Of a DNA stretch of 64,000 bases, positions 9,801 to 18,480 are shown piece after piece. The stretch's first letter is position 1. Every line of letters starts with the position of its first letter. The translations under genes were made by a program, and so were the position numbers. The notes beneath the pieces are model-generated. The model was not told the DNA's origin, ran no database searches, and saw nothing but the letters and a program-made list of their open reading frames with translations. This stretch comes from Candidatus Eisenbergiella merdipullorum. Its GTDB lineage: Bacteria > Bacillota > Clostridia > Lachnospirales > Lachnospiraceae. The stretch spans positions 1 through 64,000 of the forward strand of contig DWYY01000072.1 of the NCBI GenBank assembly GCA_019118445.1, given 5' to 3'.

Positions 9801-10970
9801 TTGAAAATGACAAAAATAGATATTGTTTCAGGCTTTCTCGGAGCGGGAAAGACCACATTGATCAAGAAGCTGCTGAAAGAGGCGCTGGCGGGAAGCCAGG
9901 TAGTGCTGATCGAAAATGAATTCGGGGAGATCGGCATTGACGGCGGTTTCCTGAAGGAGTCCGGCATTGAGATCAAGGAAATGAACTCAGGCTGCATCTG
10001 CTGTTCCCTGGTCGGGGATTTCGGAACTTCCCTGAAGGAAGTGATGGAAACCTATCATCCTGACCGGATCCTGATCGAGCCCTCCGGCGTGGGCAAGCTG
10101 TCGGATGTGATGAAGGCGGTCCAGAATGTGGATATGGGCGGCGAGATCACCTTAAACAGCGCCGTCGCGGTGGTGGACGCTTCCAAATGTAAGATGTACA
10201 TGAAGAACTTTGGTGAGTTTTTCATCAATCAGATCGAATATGCGGGAACGATCATTTTAAGCAGGACTGATGTGGCCAGCCCGGAGAAGGTGCGGCAGGC
10301 GGTGGATCTGATCCGGGAGCACAACAGCAGGGCTGCCCTGATCACCACGCCGCTTGCGCAGCTTGACGGCAAAGAGATCCTCAGGACGATCGAAGGAGGC
10401 TCCGATCTGGAGAAAGAGCTGATGAAAGAAGTGCTCGCACAGCAGGAAGAAGAACATGATCACGATCATGACCACGATTCCTGCGGCTGTGACCATGAGC
10501 ATCATCATCACGATCATGACCATGATTCCTGCGGCTGTGACCATGAGCATCATCACCACGATCATGACCATGATTCCTGCGGCTGTGACCATGAGCATCA
10601 TCACCACGATCATGACCACGATTCCTGCGGCTGCGGCCACGACCATGAGCACCATGACCATGAACATCATGACCACGGGCATCATCATCATGCGGACGAG
10701 GTGTTCACGAGCTGGGGCATGGAGACGCCCGCTTCCTATTCAAAGGAAAGGGTGGAGAGCATCCTAAAGGCTCTGGGCGATGAAGAGAAGTACGGCTTCG
10801 TGCTGCGGGCAAAGGGAATGGTCCCCGCCGGAGACGGCACCTGGGTATACTTTGATTATGTGCCGGAAGAAAGCAATGTGCGGGAAGGTAAACCCGATGT
10901 GACGGGAAAATTCTGTGTGATCGGCTCCAAGCTGAAGGAAGACGCGCTGAAGGAGCTTTTCACCGCGTGA
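9801..10970 (+). CDS. COG0523/CobW family GTPase (putative zinc metallochaperone) with His/Cys-rich repeats
   Basis: About 389 residues. A G3E P-loop GTPase: Walker A GFLGAGKTT (about 11-19), the metal-binding motif GCICC (about 64-68), Walker B-like ILIEPSGVG and VVDAS. A metal-binding insert (about 216-300) carries four tandem 16-residue units of the type HDSCGCDHEHHHHDHD. The C-terminal CobW domain follows. Family members deliver or store Zn, Co or Ni. AGGAGG (9790-9795) is 5 bases from TTG 9801 and 11 from ATG 9807, so the start is uncertain by two residues. It heads the block that ends in a ZnuABC-type importer. Confidence 0.88.
   Translation: MKMTKIDIVSGFLGAGKTTLIKKLLKEALAGSQVVLIENEFGEIGIDGGFLKESGIEIKEMNSGCICCSLVGDFGTSLKEVMETYHPDRILIEPSGVGKLSDVMKAVQNVDMGGEITLNSAVAVVDASKCKMYMKNFGEFFINQIEYAGTIILSRTDVASPEKVRQAVDLIREHNSRAALITTPLAQLDGKEILRTIEGGSDLEKELMKEVLAQQEEEHDHDHDHDSCGCDHEHHHHDHDHDSCGCDHEHHHHDHDHDSCGCDHEHHHHDHDHDSCGCGHDHEHHDHEHHDHGHHHHADEVFTSWGMETPASYSKERVESILKALGDEEKYGFVLRAKGMVPAGDGTWVYFDYVPEESNVREGKPDVTGKFCVIGSKLKEDALKELFTA
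10470..10640 (+). repeat. 48-bp coding tandem repeat (His/Asp/Cys-rich)
   Basis: Three nearly perfect 48-base units and a fourth diverged one, each encoding HDSCGCDHEHHHHDHD-like peptides, then a degenerate His/Asp/Glu tail to about 10695. Copies differ mostly by third-position CAT/CAC and GAT/GAC changes. The reading frame is preserved, so copy number can change without destroying the protein. Confidence 0.85.
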
Positions 10971-11059
10971 GCTGCCTGGCGTAAAGAAACCAAAAGAAGC
11001 CGGGAAGGCGCCGAAAAGGCGCGTTCCGGGGCATGATATGCCCCGGAAGGGAGGTAAGG

Positions 11060-12001
11060 ATGAAACCTGTATACATTATCAACGGCTTTCTGGAAAGCGG
11101 AAAGACGGAATTTATCACCTACACGCTGGATCAGCCCTATTTCCAGATCAAGGGGAAGACGCTGATCGTGCTGTGTGAGGAAGGGGAGATCGAATATTCG
11201 CCCGAACTGCTGAAAAGAAGCAACTCCGTCCTGGAACCAGTGGAAAACGAAGAAGATTTCACGCCGGAGCATCTGCTGGAGCTGGAAAAGAAGCATAAGC
11301 CGGAGAGGATCATCATCGAATATAACGGCATGTGGAATTTTAAAAACATGAAGCTGCCCTGGCACTGGCAGTTGGAGCAGCAGATCACGACGATCGACGC
11401 TTCTACCTTCTCCATGTATTATACGAACATGAAGTCGCTGCTGGCCGAAATGCTCCGCAGATCCGAGATGATCATCTTCAACCGCTGCGACGGGATCAGT
11501 GAGCAGGATCTCGCGAGCTACCGCAGGAACGTGAAGGCAGTCAACCCGCAGGGAGAGATCATTTTTGAGGACCAGAACGGGGAGATCAACCAGATGTTTG
11601 AGGAAGATCTGCCGTTTGACTTAAACAGCGATCCCATTGTCCTGGACGATATGGGCTATGGGATCTGGTATATCGATTCCCTGGACAATCTGGACCGGTA
11701 TGTGGGAAAAAATATCCAGTTCACCGCCATGGTGATGAAGCCGGACGGGTATCCTAAGGACCATTTCATCCCCGGACGGATGGCAATGACCTGCTGTGCG
11801 GAAGATATGGCTTTTCTGGGTTATGTCTGCGTCTATAAAGATGCGGAGAGCCTGAAAGAAAGGGATTGGGTGAAGGTGACGGCCCGTGTGGAAAAAGAAT
11901 ACTGGGCGGAGTATGGCGGGGAAGGCCCCGTACTGCACGCGAGCAGCGTACTGAAGACCAAAGCGCCGGCACAGAAGGACCAGGTCATCAGCTTCGTATG
12001 A
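11060..12001 (+). CDS. COG0523-like GTPase lacking CxCC, with a C-terminal DUF1980/OB-like domain
   Basis: 313 residues. The N-terminal G3E GTPase is variant: Walker A GFLESGKTE, Walker B IIIEYNGMW, TTIDAS, and G4-like FNRCD. The GCICC metal motif of its upstream neighbour is absent. From about residue 215 the sequence (YVGKNIQFTAMVM, then RMAMTCCAEDMAFLGYV) resembles the C-terminal half of the YcgQ/TIGR03943 (DUF1980) family, whose members are linked to COG0523 GTPases. GGGAGG at 11049-11054 selects ATG 11060 over the upstream in-frame ATG 11033. A metal-handling role is inferred from domains and neighbours. Confidence 0.8.
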   Translation: MKPVYIINGFLESGKTEFITYTLDQPYFQIKGKTLIVLCEEGEIEYSPELLKRSNSVLEPVENEEDFTPEHLLELEKKHKPERIIIEYNGMWNFKNMKLPWHWQLEQQITTIDASTFSMYYTNMKSLLAEMLRRSEMIIFNRCDGISEQDLASYRRNVKAVNPQGEIIFEDQNGEINQMFEEDLPFDLNSDPIVLDDMGYGIWYIDSLDNLDRYVGKNIQFTAMVMKPDGYPKDHFIPGRMAMTCCAEDMAFLGYVCVYKDAESLKERDWVKVTARVEKEYWAEYGGEGPVLHASSVLKTKAPAQKDQVISFV

Positions 12002-12026
12002 GGATCGGAAAGGAAAGGCGGAAGAC

Positions 12027-12809
12027 ATGGCGGCGGAGACGCAGAAGGAACTGGAACAGTTGAAAAAGAGATTTCTGGATCTGGCGGAGAGAGCCTACAG
12101 CCAGGGGAGATTCGCTTTTACCGGTTTCCTGTCCCTGGCGGAGCAGGATGCGCTCCAGGAAGCCATGGGAAAAAACGCTCTCTGCCCGTTTGCGCTTTGG
12201 GGCGGAAACGAGGACTGTGAAAGGCGCATGGCGCGTTTCGGATCGCCAGGGGAGCTTGGGTATGAGGAAGATTTTCCCATCGCGGCGCTGAAGATCAGCC
12301 CGCTTTCGGAAAAGTATGCGGATGATCTTTCCCATCGGGATTTTCTGGGAGCGGTGATGAATCTGGGGATCGACCGGAGTACGGTGGGAGATATTTTCCT
12401 GGAGGAAAAGCATGCATGGATCTTCTGCACGGAGACGATCGCGCCGTTCATCTGTGAGAACCTGGACCGGGTGCGCCACACCTCCGTGCGATGCGTGCAG
12501 GTGGACAAGAACGCCTCTGCGGGAGAATGGCCCGAAGCCCGAAAACCGGAAGCCGTCCGGATCGTGGTGAGCGCCAACCGGGCGGACGCGGTGGCAGCGA
12601 AGGTGTTCAATCTGTCCCGGAGCCGCAGCCTGGACCTGTTCCGGGCGGGAAAGGTGTACGTGAACGGCAGGCTGTGTGAAAACAACAGTCTTGCCTTGAA
12701 ACAACAGGACCGGGTGAGCGTCAGGGGATTCGGCCGTTTTCTGTTCCTGGAAGAGGGGACGGAGACGAAAAAAGGACGGCTCAGCGTGACGGTCGGTATC
12801 TATCGGTAG
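12027..12809 (+). CDS. S4-domain RNA-binding protein, YlmH family
   Basis: 260 residues. The N-terminal YlmH domain reads RFAFTGFLSLAEQDAL and carries a central block (VMNLGIDRSTVGDIFL) seen across the family. A C-terminal S4 domain (about 182-245) has SRSRSLDLFRAGKVYVNG. YlmH homologues bind RNA or the ribosome and normally lie in a division cluster (ylmDEFGH-divIVA); here the gene instead follows two metal GTPases by 25 bases. The reason for this placement is not known. Confidence 0.85.
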   Translation: MAAETQKELEQLKKRFLDLAERAYSQGRFAFTGFLSLAEQDALQEAMGKNALCPFALWGGNEDCERRMARFGSPGELGYEEDFPIAALKISPLSEKYADDLSHRDFLGAVMNLGIDRSTVGDIFLEEKHAWIFCTETIAPFICENLDRVRHTSVRCVQVDKNASAGEWPEARKPEAVRIVVSANRADAVAAKVFNLSRSRSLDLFRAGKVYVNGRLCENNSLALKQQDRVSVRGFGRFLFLEEGTETKKGRLSVTVGIYR

Positions 12810-12873
12810 GCGTCTGCATCCCTAAGCGCAAAAAGGTGCTCCGGCAGGATGTGGAAAGGAAAAGGATGAGGAG

Positions 12874-13815
12874 ATGTATCATTATACAGCGGCCCAGTGG
12901 CTTTTCTTTTTCTTCTTTTACAGCTTTTTTGGCTGGTGTTTTGAATCCGCTTATGTTTCCATAAGTAAAAGAAAATTCGTGAACCGGGGCTTTATCCGGG
13001 GACCGTTCCTGCCGTTGTACGGTTCAGGGGCGATCATGATGCTGCTCGTGGCGGGCCCGGTGCGGGATGATCTGGTCCTGGTCTTCCTTTCCGGATGCGT
13101 TGGGGCCACGGCTCTGGAATATGTGACGGGCGTGGTGATGGAGTCGCTGTTCAAGGTGCGTTACTGGGATTATTCCCATAAAAAATTCAACTTCCAGGGA
13201 CAGATCTGCCTGGAATCCACGCTCTGCTGGGGAGCGCTCACCGTGCTGATGACCCGTTTCCTCCACCCGCAGGTGGAGCGCTTCGTACTTTGGATCCCGT
13301 CCCGTGTGCTCACAGCCCTTGTGACGGTTGTGCTCATTTATTTTTGCGTCGATTTCGCGTTCTCCTTCCAGGCGGCCATGGACCTGCGCGATATCCTGGT
13401 ACGGGCGGAGCAGGCCAAAAAGGAAATGGAGCGCATGCAGAAGCGGCTTGACGTGCTGATCGCGGTTGCCGGTGATGAGTTTGACAGCAGAAAAGAGGCG
13501 TTTGCAGAGCGGAACGCGCAGAGGCGTGAAGAACTGCTTTCCGGGATCGAAGCGCGGTTTGAACGGCTGAAGAAAGATATGCCCGCGTCTGACCGCCTGA
13601 AGGAGAAGCGGGATGAGCTTCTGGAGCTCCGCGAGCGTTTTGTGGGCAGCAGGAGGGTGGGAGAGGAAAAGCTTTCCGATTTCCTGAAGGGGATCAACCG
13701 GCGCAGGATGTTAAAGAGCAATCCCACCATGACGTCAAAGCGGTTTCAGGATGTGCTGGATTACCTGAAAAATGCCGCGGCCCAGTATCGGAAAAACGGG
13801 AGAAAAGAAGATTGA
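12874..13815 (+). CDS. putative ABC-transporter type IV (CmpB, PF06541-like) membrane protein with coiled-coil tail
   Basis: 313 residues. The N-terminal 160 residues hold about five membrane segments and the family signature FFGWCFESAY...RGPFLPLYGSG...EYVTGVVMESLF...YWDYS. Residues 175-300 are highly charged and predicted coiled coil (QAKKEMERMQKRLD, ERNAQRREELL). Molecular function is unknown despite the database name. A shorter relative is encoded at 51080-51490. Its stop codon overlaps the TTG start of the next gene, so translation is probably coupled to the metal-binding lipoprotein. Confidence 0.75.
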   Translation: MYHYTAAQWLFFFFFYSFFGWCFESAYVSISKRKFVNRGFIRGPFLPLYGSGAIMMLLVAGPVRDDLVLVFLSGCVGATALEYVTGVVMESLFKVRYWDYSHKKFNFQGQICLESTLCWGALTVLMTRFLHPQVERFVLWIPSRVLTALVTVVLIYFCVDFAFSFQAAMDLRDILVRAEQAKKEMERMQKRLDVLIAVAGDEFDSRKEAFAERNAQRREELLSGIEARFERLKKDMPASDRLKEKRDELLELRERFVGSRRVGEEKLSDFLKGINRRRMLKSNPTMTSKRFQDVLDYLKNAAAQYRKNGRKED

Positions 13816-14822
13816 AACAATTTCACCAGCTTTTGCTTTTATCACTGACAGCCGGCCTCATCCTGACCGGCTGTTCGGCTATACGGCAGGATGTGCAGCC
13901 GGCCCCTGATGGGAAGGAGAAGGTGGAGGTGGTCACCACCATTTTTCCGCCATTTGATTTCGTGCGGCAGATCGGAGGAGAATACGTGGAGGTGACACAG
14001 CTCTTAAAGCCCGGCATGGAAGCCCATTCCTATGAACCATCTCCGGCGGATATCCTCCGGATCACGGACAGCGACCTGTTTCTGTATGCGGGCGGCGAGT
14101 CAGATGTCTGGGTGGAGGAGATCCTGGAAGGGAGCGACAGCCAGGTTGCGGCCTGCAGCCTGCTTTCCTGGGTGGAGCCTCTGGAGGAGGAAACCGCAGA
14201 AGGCATGCAGGTGACCGGCCATCATCACGAACACGGAGAGGAAGAAACAGACGGCGTCCATCTGGAGGAGACGGAATACGATGAGCATGTGTGGACCTCT
14301 CCTGTCAACGCGCAGCTTCTTGTGGAAAATATCCGGGATATGCTGATCTCCATCGATCCAGACAGCCGGGAAATTTATGAAGAAAATGCGGCAGCTTATC
14401 TGGAAGAGCTTCAGGCGTTAGATGCAGATTACAGACGGGTGGTGGATAACGCAAAGCGGAAGGTGCTGGTATTCGGAGACCGGTTTCCTTTTCTGTATCT
14501 GGTCCGCACCTATGGGCTGGAATATTATGCCGCTTTTCCGGGCTGTAGCGGGGAAACGGAGCCAAGTGCAGCCACCATTGCCTTTCTTACCGATAAGGTG
14601 AGAGAAGAACAGATTCCCATTGTGTTTCATCTGGAACTGTCAAACGGCAAGGTAGCAGATGCTATTGCGGAGGTGGCGGGAGCGGAGACAGCCACGCTCC
14701 ACTCCTGCCATACGCTGACCAGACAGGAGGCAGAGAAAGGGGAAACCTATCTGTCCCTGATGCGAAAGAACCTGGCAGCCATTGAGCGCGCACTGAATGA
14801 AGGAGAAAAGGAATGTCTTTGA
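13812..14822 (+). CDS. ZnuA-type metal ABC transporter substrate-binding lipoprotein
   Basis: 336 residues, starting at a TTG overlapping the previous stop (TTGA). Signal peptide with lipobox ILTGC. The cluster A-I fold is recognised from VTTIFPPFDFVRQIGGEYVEV, KPGMEAHSYEPSPADI (metal His), EYDEHVWTSPVNA and VFGDRFPFLYLV. A His/Glu-rich loop (GHHHEHGEEET, about 136-146) is typical of zinc rather than manganese binders. It captures the metal outside the membrane for the permease and ATPase encoded next. The gene overlaps the ATPase gene by 10 bases. Confidence 0.9.
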   Translation: MKQFHQLLLLSLTAGLILTGCSAIRQDVQPAPDGKEKVEVVTTIFPPFDFVRQIGGEYVEVTQLLKPGMEAHSYEPSPADILRITDSDLFLYAGGESDVWVEEILEGSDSQVAACSLLSWVEPLEEETAEGMQVTGHHHEHGEEETDGVHLEETEYDEHVWTSPVNAQLLVENIRDMLISIDPDSREIYEENAAAYLEELQALDADYRRVVDNAKRKVLVFGDRFPFLYLVRTYGLEYYAAFPGCSGETEPSAATIAFLTDKVREEQIPIVFHLELSNGKVADAIAEVAGAETATLHSCHTLTRQEAEKGETYLSLMRKNLAAIERALNEGEKECL

Positions 14823-15550
14823 TAACCTGCAGGAATTTATCCTTTTCCTATGAAAACCAAACGGTGGTCTCTAACCTCAACTTTCAGGTGGACGAAGGGG
14901 ATTATCTGTGTATCGTGGGAGAAAACGGCACGGGAAAGTCCACCCTGATCCGCGGGCTTCTAGGATTGAAAAAACCCTCCGGAGGCCAGCTCATTTTCGG
15001 GGACGGGCTGAAATCTGTGCAGATCGGCTACGTGCCTCAGCAGGATGCTGTGCAGAAGGATTTTCCCGCTTCCGTTTATGAGGTAGTGCTTTCCGGCTGC
15101 CTGAACACCAGAGGGCTGCTTCCAGGATACGGAGCTGCGCAGAAAAAGCGAGCCATGCAGAATCTGGAGCTTCTCGGCATTGCCGGCATAAAAAACAAAA
15201 GCTTCCAGGAGCTTTCCGGCGGCCAGCGTCAGCGGGTGCTCCTGGCCCGTTCCCTGTGTGCGGCGGAGAGGATGCTCCTTCTGGATGAACCGACCACGGG
15301 GCTGGACCCGCTGGCCATAGAGGAGTTTTACGGACTGATGGATGTGCTGAACCGGGAGCATCATATGACGCTTGTCATGGTTTCCCATGCGATCCGGGAG
15401 GCGGTGGAGCATGCGGACCATATCCTGCATCTTTCCCACAGAGGGAACTTCTTAGGGACGACGCAGGAATATATGGACAGTGAGTTCGGAAGAAGATTCT
15501 TAGGAGAGGAGGGGTATGCCGATGGCGGAAATACTGGAATATCTGAGTGA
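14813..15550 (+). CDS. ZnuC-type metal ABC transporter ATPase
   Basis: 245 residues. Complete ABC nucleotide-binding domain: Walker A GENGTGKST, Q-loop YVPQQD, signature LSGGQRQRV, Walker B MLLLDEPTTGLDP and H-loop VSHAI. It powers metal import together with the overlapping genes on both sides. The ATG lies inside the end of the lipoprotein gene after AAGGAGAAAAGG. Confidence 0.92.
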   Translation: MSLITCRNLSFSYENQTVVSNLNFQVDEGDYLCIVGENGTGKSTLIRGLLGLKKPSGGQLIFGDGLKSVQIGYVPQQDAVQKDFPASVYEVVLSGCLNTRGLLPGYGAAQKKRAMQNLELLGIAGIKNKSFQELSGGQRQRVLLARSLCAAERMLLLDEPTTGLDPLAIEEFYGLMDVLNREHHMTLVMVSHAIREAVEHADHILHLSHRGNFLGTTQEYMDSEFGRRFLGEEGYADGGNTGISE

Positions 15551-16349
15551 AATGCTCAGCTATCCGTTCATGCAGCGGGCCTTCCTGGCGGGAATCCTCA
15601 TTTCCGTCTGCGCATCGCTCCTGGGAGTGAGCCTGGTCTTGAAACGGTACTCCATGATCGGAGACGGCCTTTCCCATGTGGGCTTCGGTGCGCTCGCCGT
15701 GGCATCTGCGCTGAATCTTACGCCGCTTGCCGTGGCGGTCCCTATCGTGATCCTTGCGGCCTTTGTGCTCCTTAGGCTCAGCGAAAACGGAAAGCTCAAA
15801 GGGGATGCGGCGGTGGCCCTGTTTTCTACGGGCGCGCTTGCCATCGGCGTTATGGTGGTATCTGTGACCACAGGCATGAACGCAGACTTAAACAGCTACC
15901 TGTTCGGCTCCATCCTCGCCATGAGCAGAAGCGACGTGGTTTTGAGCGTCGCGCTGGCCGCGGTGGTGCTGATCCTGTATCTTCTGTTTTACAATCAGCT
16001 CTTTGCCGTCACCTTTGACCCTGTTTTTGCCAGGGCGACCGGGGTGAAGACCGGTTTTTTCAACGTGCTGCTCGCCGTGCTGACGGCGGTGACGGTGGTG
16101 CTCGGCATGCGCATGATGGGGGCACTTCTCATCTCCAGCCTGATCATCTTTCCCGCGCTGACGGCCATGCGCGTCTGCAGGCATTACCGCTCTGTCATCT
16201 TCACCTCCGTCATCCTTTCCGTGTGCGGCTTCGGGCTGGGAATGACCGTCTCCTTCCTGTTTGCCACGCCCGCCGGGGCCAGCATCGTGGTGGTCGATAT
16301 CCTTTTTTACTGTATTTTCGCGCTGATCGGCACGGTGCGTTCCCGTTAG
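15522..16349 (+). CDS. ZnuB-type metal ABC transporter permease (ABC-3 family)
   Basis: About 275 residues with seven to eight membrane segments. Family marks are QRAFLAGILISVCASLLGVSLVLKRYSMIGDGLSHVGFGALA near the N-terminus and GALLISSLIIFPALTA near residue 205. ATG 15522 lies 7-8 bases after GGAGGGG, whereas ATG 15516 is almost in contact with it, so 15522 is preferred. It overlaps the ATPase gene by 29 bases and closes the metal block before a hairpin terminator. Confidence 0.91.
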   Translation: MAEILEYLSEMLSYPFMQRAFLAGILISVCASLLGVSLVLKRYSMIGDGLSHVGFGALAVASALNLTPLAVAVPIVILAAFVLLRLSENGKLKGDAAVALFSTGALAIGVMVVSVTTGMNADLNSYLFGSILAMSRSDVVLSVALAAVVLILYLLFYNQLFAVTFDPVFARATGVKTGFFNVLLAVLTAVTVVLGMRMMGALLISSLIIFPALTAMRVCRHYRSVIFTSVILSVCGFGLGMTVSFLFATPAGASIVVVDILFYCIFALIGTVRSR

Positions 16350-16351
16350 GC

Positions 16352-16380
16352 GTCCTTTTGTTCACAAGAGGACTCCTTTT
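16352..16380 (+). terminator. probable terminator of the metal block
   Basis: GTCCTTTTG (16352-16360) pairs with CAAGAGGAC (16365-16373) around a TTCA loop, with one G-U pair, then TCCTTTT. Confidence 0.6.
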
Positions 16381-16665
16381 CCCCAAAAACAGAAAGCCTT
16401 TCCGGCGAAAGCGAAACTCTTCCTCAGGGAAAATGGAATTCCTGTATTGCCGTTTTCCCCTGAAAATGGTACATTATCTATGTATGGTCTTTTGAAACAG
16501 AAACTTTGTGAAACGGTAACTGGGTGAGAAGTCTGAAAATAGGCCTGAGGGCCTGCTTTCAGGCGGGGATCCGCGCGGAAGCGTCGCGGTTTCTCTGCAA
16601 GCAATGCCGGATACTGATCTGGCATATGCTTCTCTGTGCAAAACGCTTAGGAATGTGAGGTAAAC
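16381..16665. other. gap between the metal block and phosphoglucomutase
   Basis: No gene. On the plus strand a weak promoter candidate (TTGCCG 16447-16452, 17 bases, TACATT 16470-16475) and a hairpin GCCTGAGGGCCTGCTTTCAGGC near 16543-16565 precede the GTGAGG ribosome site of the next gene. No known riboswitch motif was recognised. Confidence 0.4.
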
Positions 16666-18348
16666 ATGTATCAAGATGACTATAAGCGCTGGATGGAAGC
16701 GGATCTGGAGGATCCGGACCTGAAGCCGGAATTGTCCAAGATCGAAGGAAACGATGATGAGATAAAGGAGCGTTTTTTCGTCGCTCTGAAGTTCGGCACG
16801 GCAGGCCTCAGGGGCGTGCTGGGTGCGGGAACGAACCGCATGAATATCTATGTTGTCCGCCAGGCCACGCAGGGCCTTGCAAACTGGGTGAAGACCCAGG
16901 GCGGGAACCAAACGGTGGCGATCAGCTATGACAGCCGTATCAAGAGTGATGTTTTCGCCAAAAACGCGGCGGGAGTGCTGGCGGCAAACGGGATCAAAGT
17001 GAGGATTTATGATGCCCTGATGCCCGTTCCGGCGCTTTCCTTTGCCACCCGCTATTATCAGTGCAATGCGGGGATCATGGTGACGGCGTCCCACAATCCC
17101 GCAAAATATAACGGGTATAAGGCTTACGGGCCGGACGGCTGCCAGATGACGGACGATGCCGCGGCGGTCGTTTATGCGGAGATCCAGAAGACGGATGTGC
17201 TGACGGGCGCGAAATACATGCCGTTTGCGCAGGGCGTGGAGGAAGGCCTGATCCGCTTTGTGGGAGAGGACTGCAAGAGGGCGCTTTATGACGCGATCGA
17301 ATCCAGGCAGGTCCGCCCCGGCCTGTGCCAAACGGCAGGACTGAAGCTGGTATATAGCCCGTTAAACGGTTCCGGTCTGATCCCGGTCACGCAGGTGTTA
17401 AAGGACATCGGGATCACGGATATCACCATCGTTCCGGACCAGGAATATCCCAACGGCTATTTTACCACCTGCAGCTATCCGAATCCTGAGATCTTTGACG
17501 CGCTGAAGGAGGGACTTGCGCTCGCGGAAAAGACGGGCGCGGACCTGATGCTTGCGACCGATCCGGATGCGGACCGCGTCGGGATCGCGATGAAGTGTCC
17601 GGACGGCTCCTACGAGCTGGTGAGCGGAAATGAAGTCGGCGTCCTCCTTCTCGATTATATCTGCGCGGGGCGCATTGAAAAAGGGACCATGCCGAAAAAC
17701 CCAGTCGCTGTGAAATCCATCGTTTCCACCCCTCTGGCGGATGCGGTTGCCGCCCATTATGGCGTGGAGCTCAGAAGCGTCCTGACTGGATTCAAATGGA
17801 TCGGAGACCAGATCGCCAAGCTGGAAGAAGCGGGAGAAGTGGACCGTTTTATCTTAGGATTCGAGGAGAGCTACGGATATCTTGCGGGACCGTATGTGCG
17901 CGATAAAGACGCGATCATCGGTTCGATGCTGATCTGCGAGATGGCCGCATATTACAGGAGCATCGGAAGCTCCCTGAAACAGAGGATGGAAGAGATCTAC
18001 GCCCAGTACGGGCGTTACCTCAATAAGGTTGACAGCTTTGAATTCCCGGGCCTGAGCGGAATGGACAAAATGGCCGGGATCATGCAGGGCCTGCGCGAGA
18101 AACCGCTGACGGAGATTGCCGGATATAAGGTCGTTAAAGTGACGGATTATGAGAAGGCGGAGGAAACGGGGCTTCCTGCCGCAAACGTGCTGATCTATCA
18201 GTTGGAAAACAAGGAAACGGTCATTGTCCGTCCTTCCGGAACGGAGCCTAAGATCAAGGTGTACTTTACAACCCTCGGAAAGGACCTGGCGGAGGCTCAG
18301 GCTGAGAAGGATAAGCTTGCGGAGGCGCTCAAGCCGATCCTGGCATGA
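16666..18348 (+). CDS. pgcA: phosphoglucomutase / phosphomannomutase
   Basis: 560 residues, alpha-D-phosphohexomutase family. It interconverts glucose 1- and 6-phosphate, feeding UDP-glucose and cell-surface glycans. Visible motifs are KFGTAGLRG, the phosphoserine loop TASHNPAKYNGYK (about 142-154), the metal loop DPDADRVG (about 303-310), the sugar loop GFEESYGY, and the phosphate-binding VRPSGTEPKIK near the C-terminus. The protein has full family length. It is monocistronic: promoter-bearing gap upstream and a strong hairpin downstream. Confidence 0.93.
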   Translation: MYQDDYKRWMEADLEDPDLKPELSKIEGNDDEIKERFFVALKFGTAGLRGVLGAGTNRMNIYVVRQATQGLANWVKTQGGNQTVAISYDSRIKSDVFAKNAAGVLAANGIKVRIYDALMPVPALSFATRYYQCNAGIMVTASHNPAKYNGYKAYGPDGCQMTDDAAAVVYAEIQKTDVLTGAKYMPFAQGVEEGLIRFVGEDCKRALYDAIESRQVRPGLCQTAGLKLVYSPLNGSGLIPVTQVLKDIGITDITIVPDQEYPNGYFTTCSYPNPEIFDALKEGLALAEKTGADLMLATDPDADRVGIAMKCPDGSYELVSGNEVGVLLLDYICAGRIEKGTMPKNPVAVKSIVSTPLADAVAAHYGVELRSVLTGFKWIGDQIAKLEEAGEVDRFILGFEESYGYLAGPYVRDKDAIIGSMLICEMAAYYRSIGSSLKQRMEEIYAQYGRYLNKVDSFEFPGLSGMDKMAGIMQGLREKPLTEIAGYKVVKVTDYEKAEETGLPAANVLIYQLENKETVIVRPSGTEPKIKVYFTTLGKDLAEAQAEKDKLAEALKPILA

Positions 18349-18376
18349 TATTTAGATAAAATATTTCTTATATATA

Positions 18377-18420
18377 AAAACGGAAGGGATCCGACGCTCT
18401 GAAGATCCCTTCCGTTTTGA
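18377..18420. terminator. bidirectional intrinsic terminator
   Basis: AAAACGGAAGGGATC (18377-18391) and GATCCCTTCCGTTTT (18404-18418) form a 15-bp perfect stem with a 12-base loop. It serves phosphoglucomutase on the plus strand and could also serve the convergent reductase gene on the minus strand. Confidence 0.88.
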
Positions 18421-18480
18421 TTTTTATGAAAATCTTATCTTTTATGGAAAGCTTATCTTACGATGAATTGAAATTCAAAT

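Noticed and set aside
10470-10640. Evenly spaced repeats resembling a CRISPR array
   Set aside because: Units are contiguous, in frame and coding, with no unique spacers and no cas genes.
10257-10691. Met/Val-rich open frame on the minus strand (144 codons)
   Set aside because: It is the antisense of the His-rich repeat of the GTPase (CAT/CAC read backwards gives ATG/GTG), not a gene.
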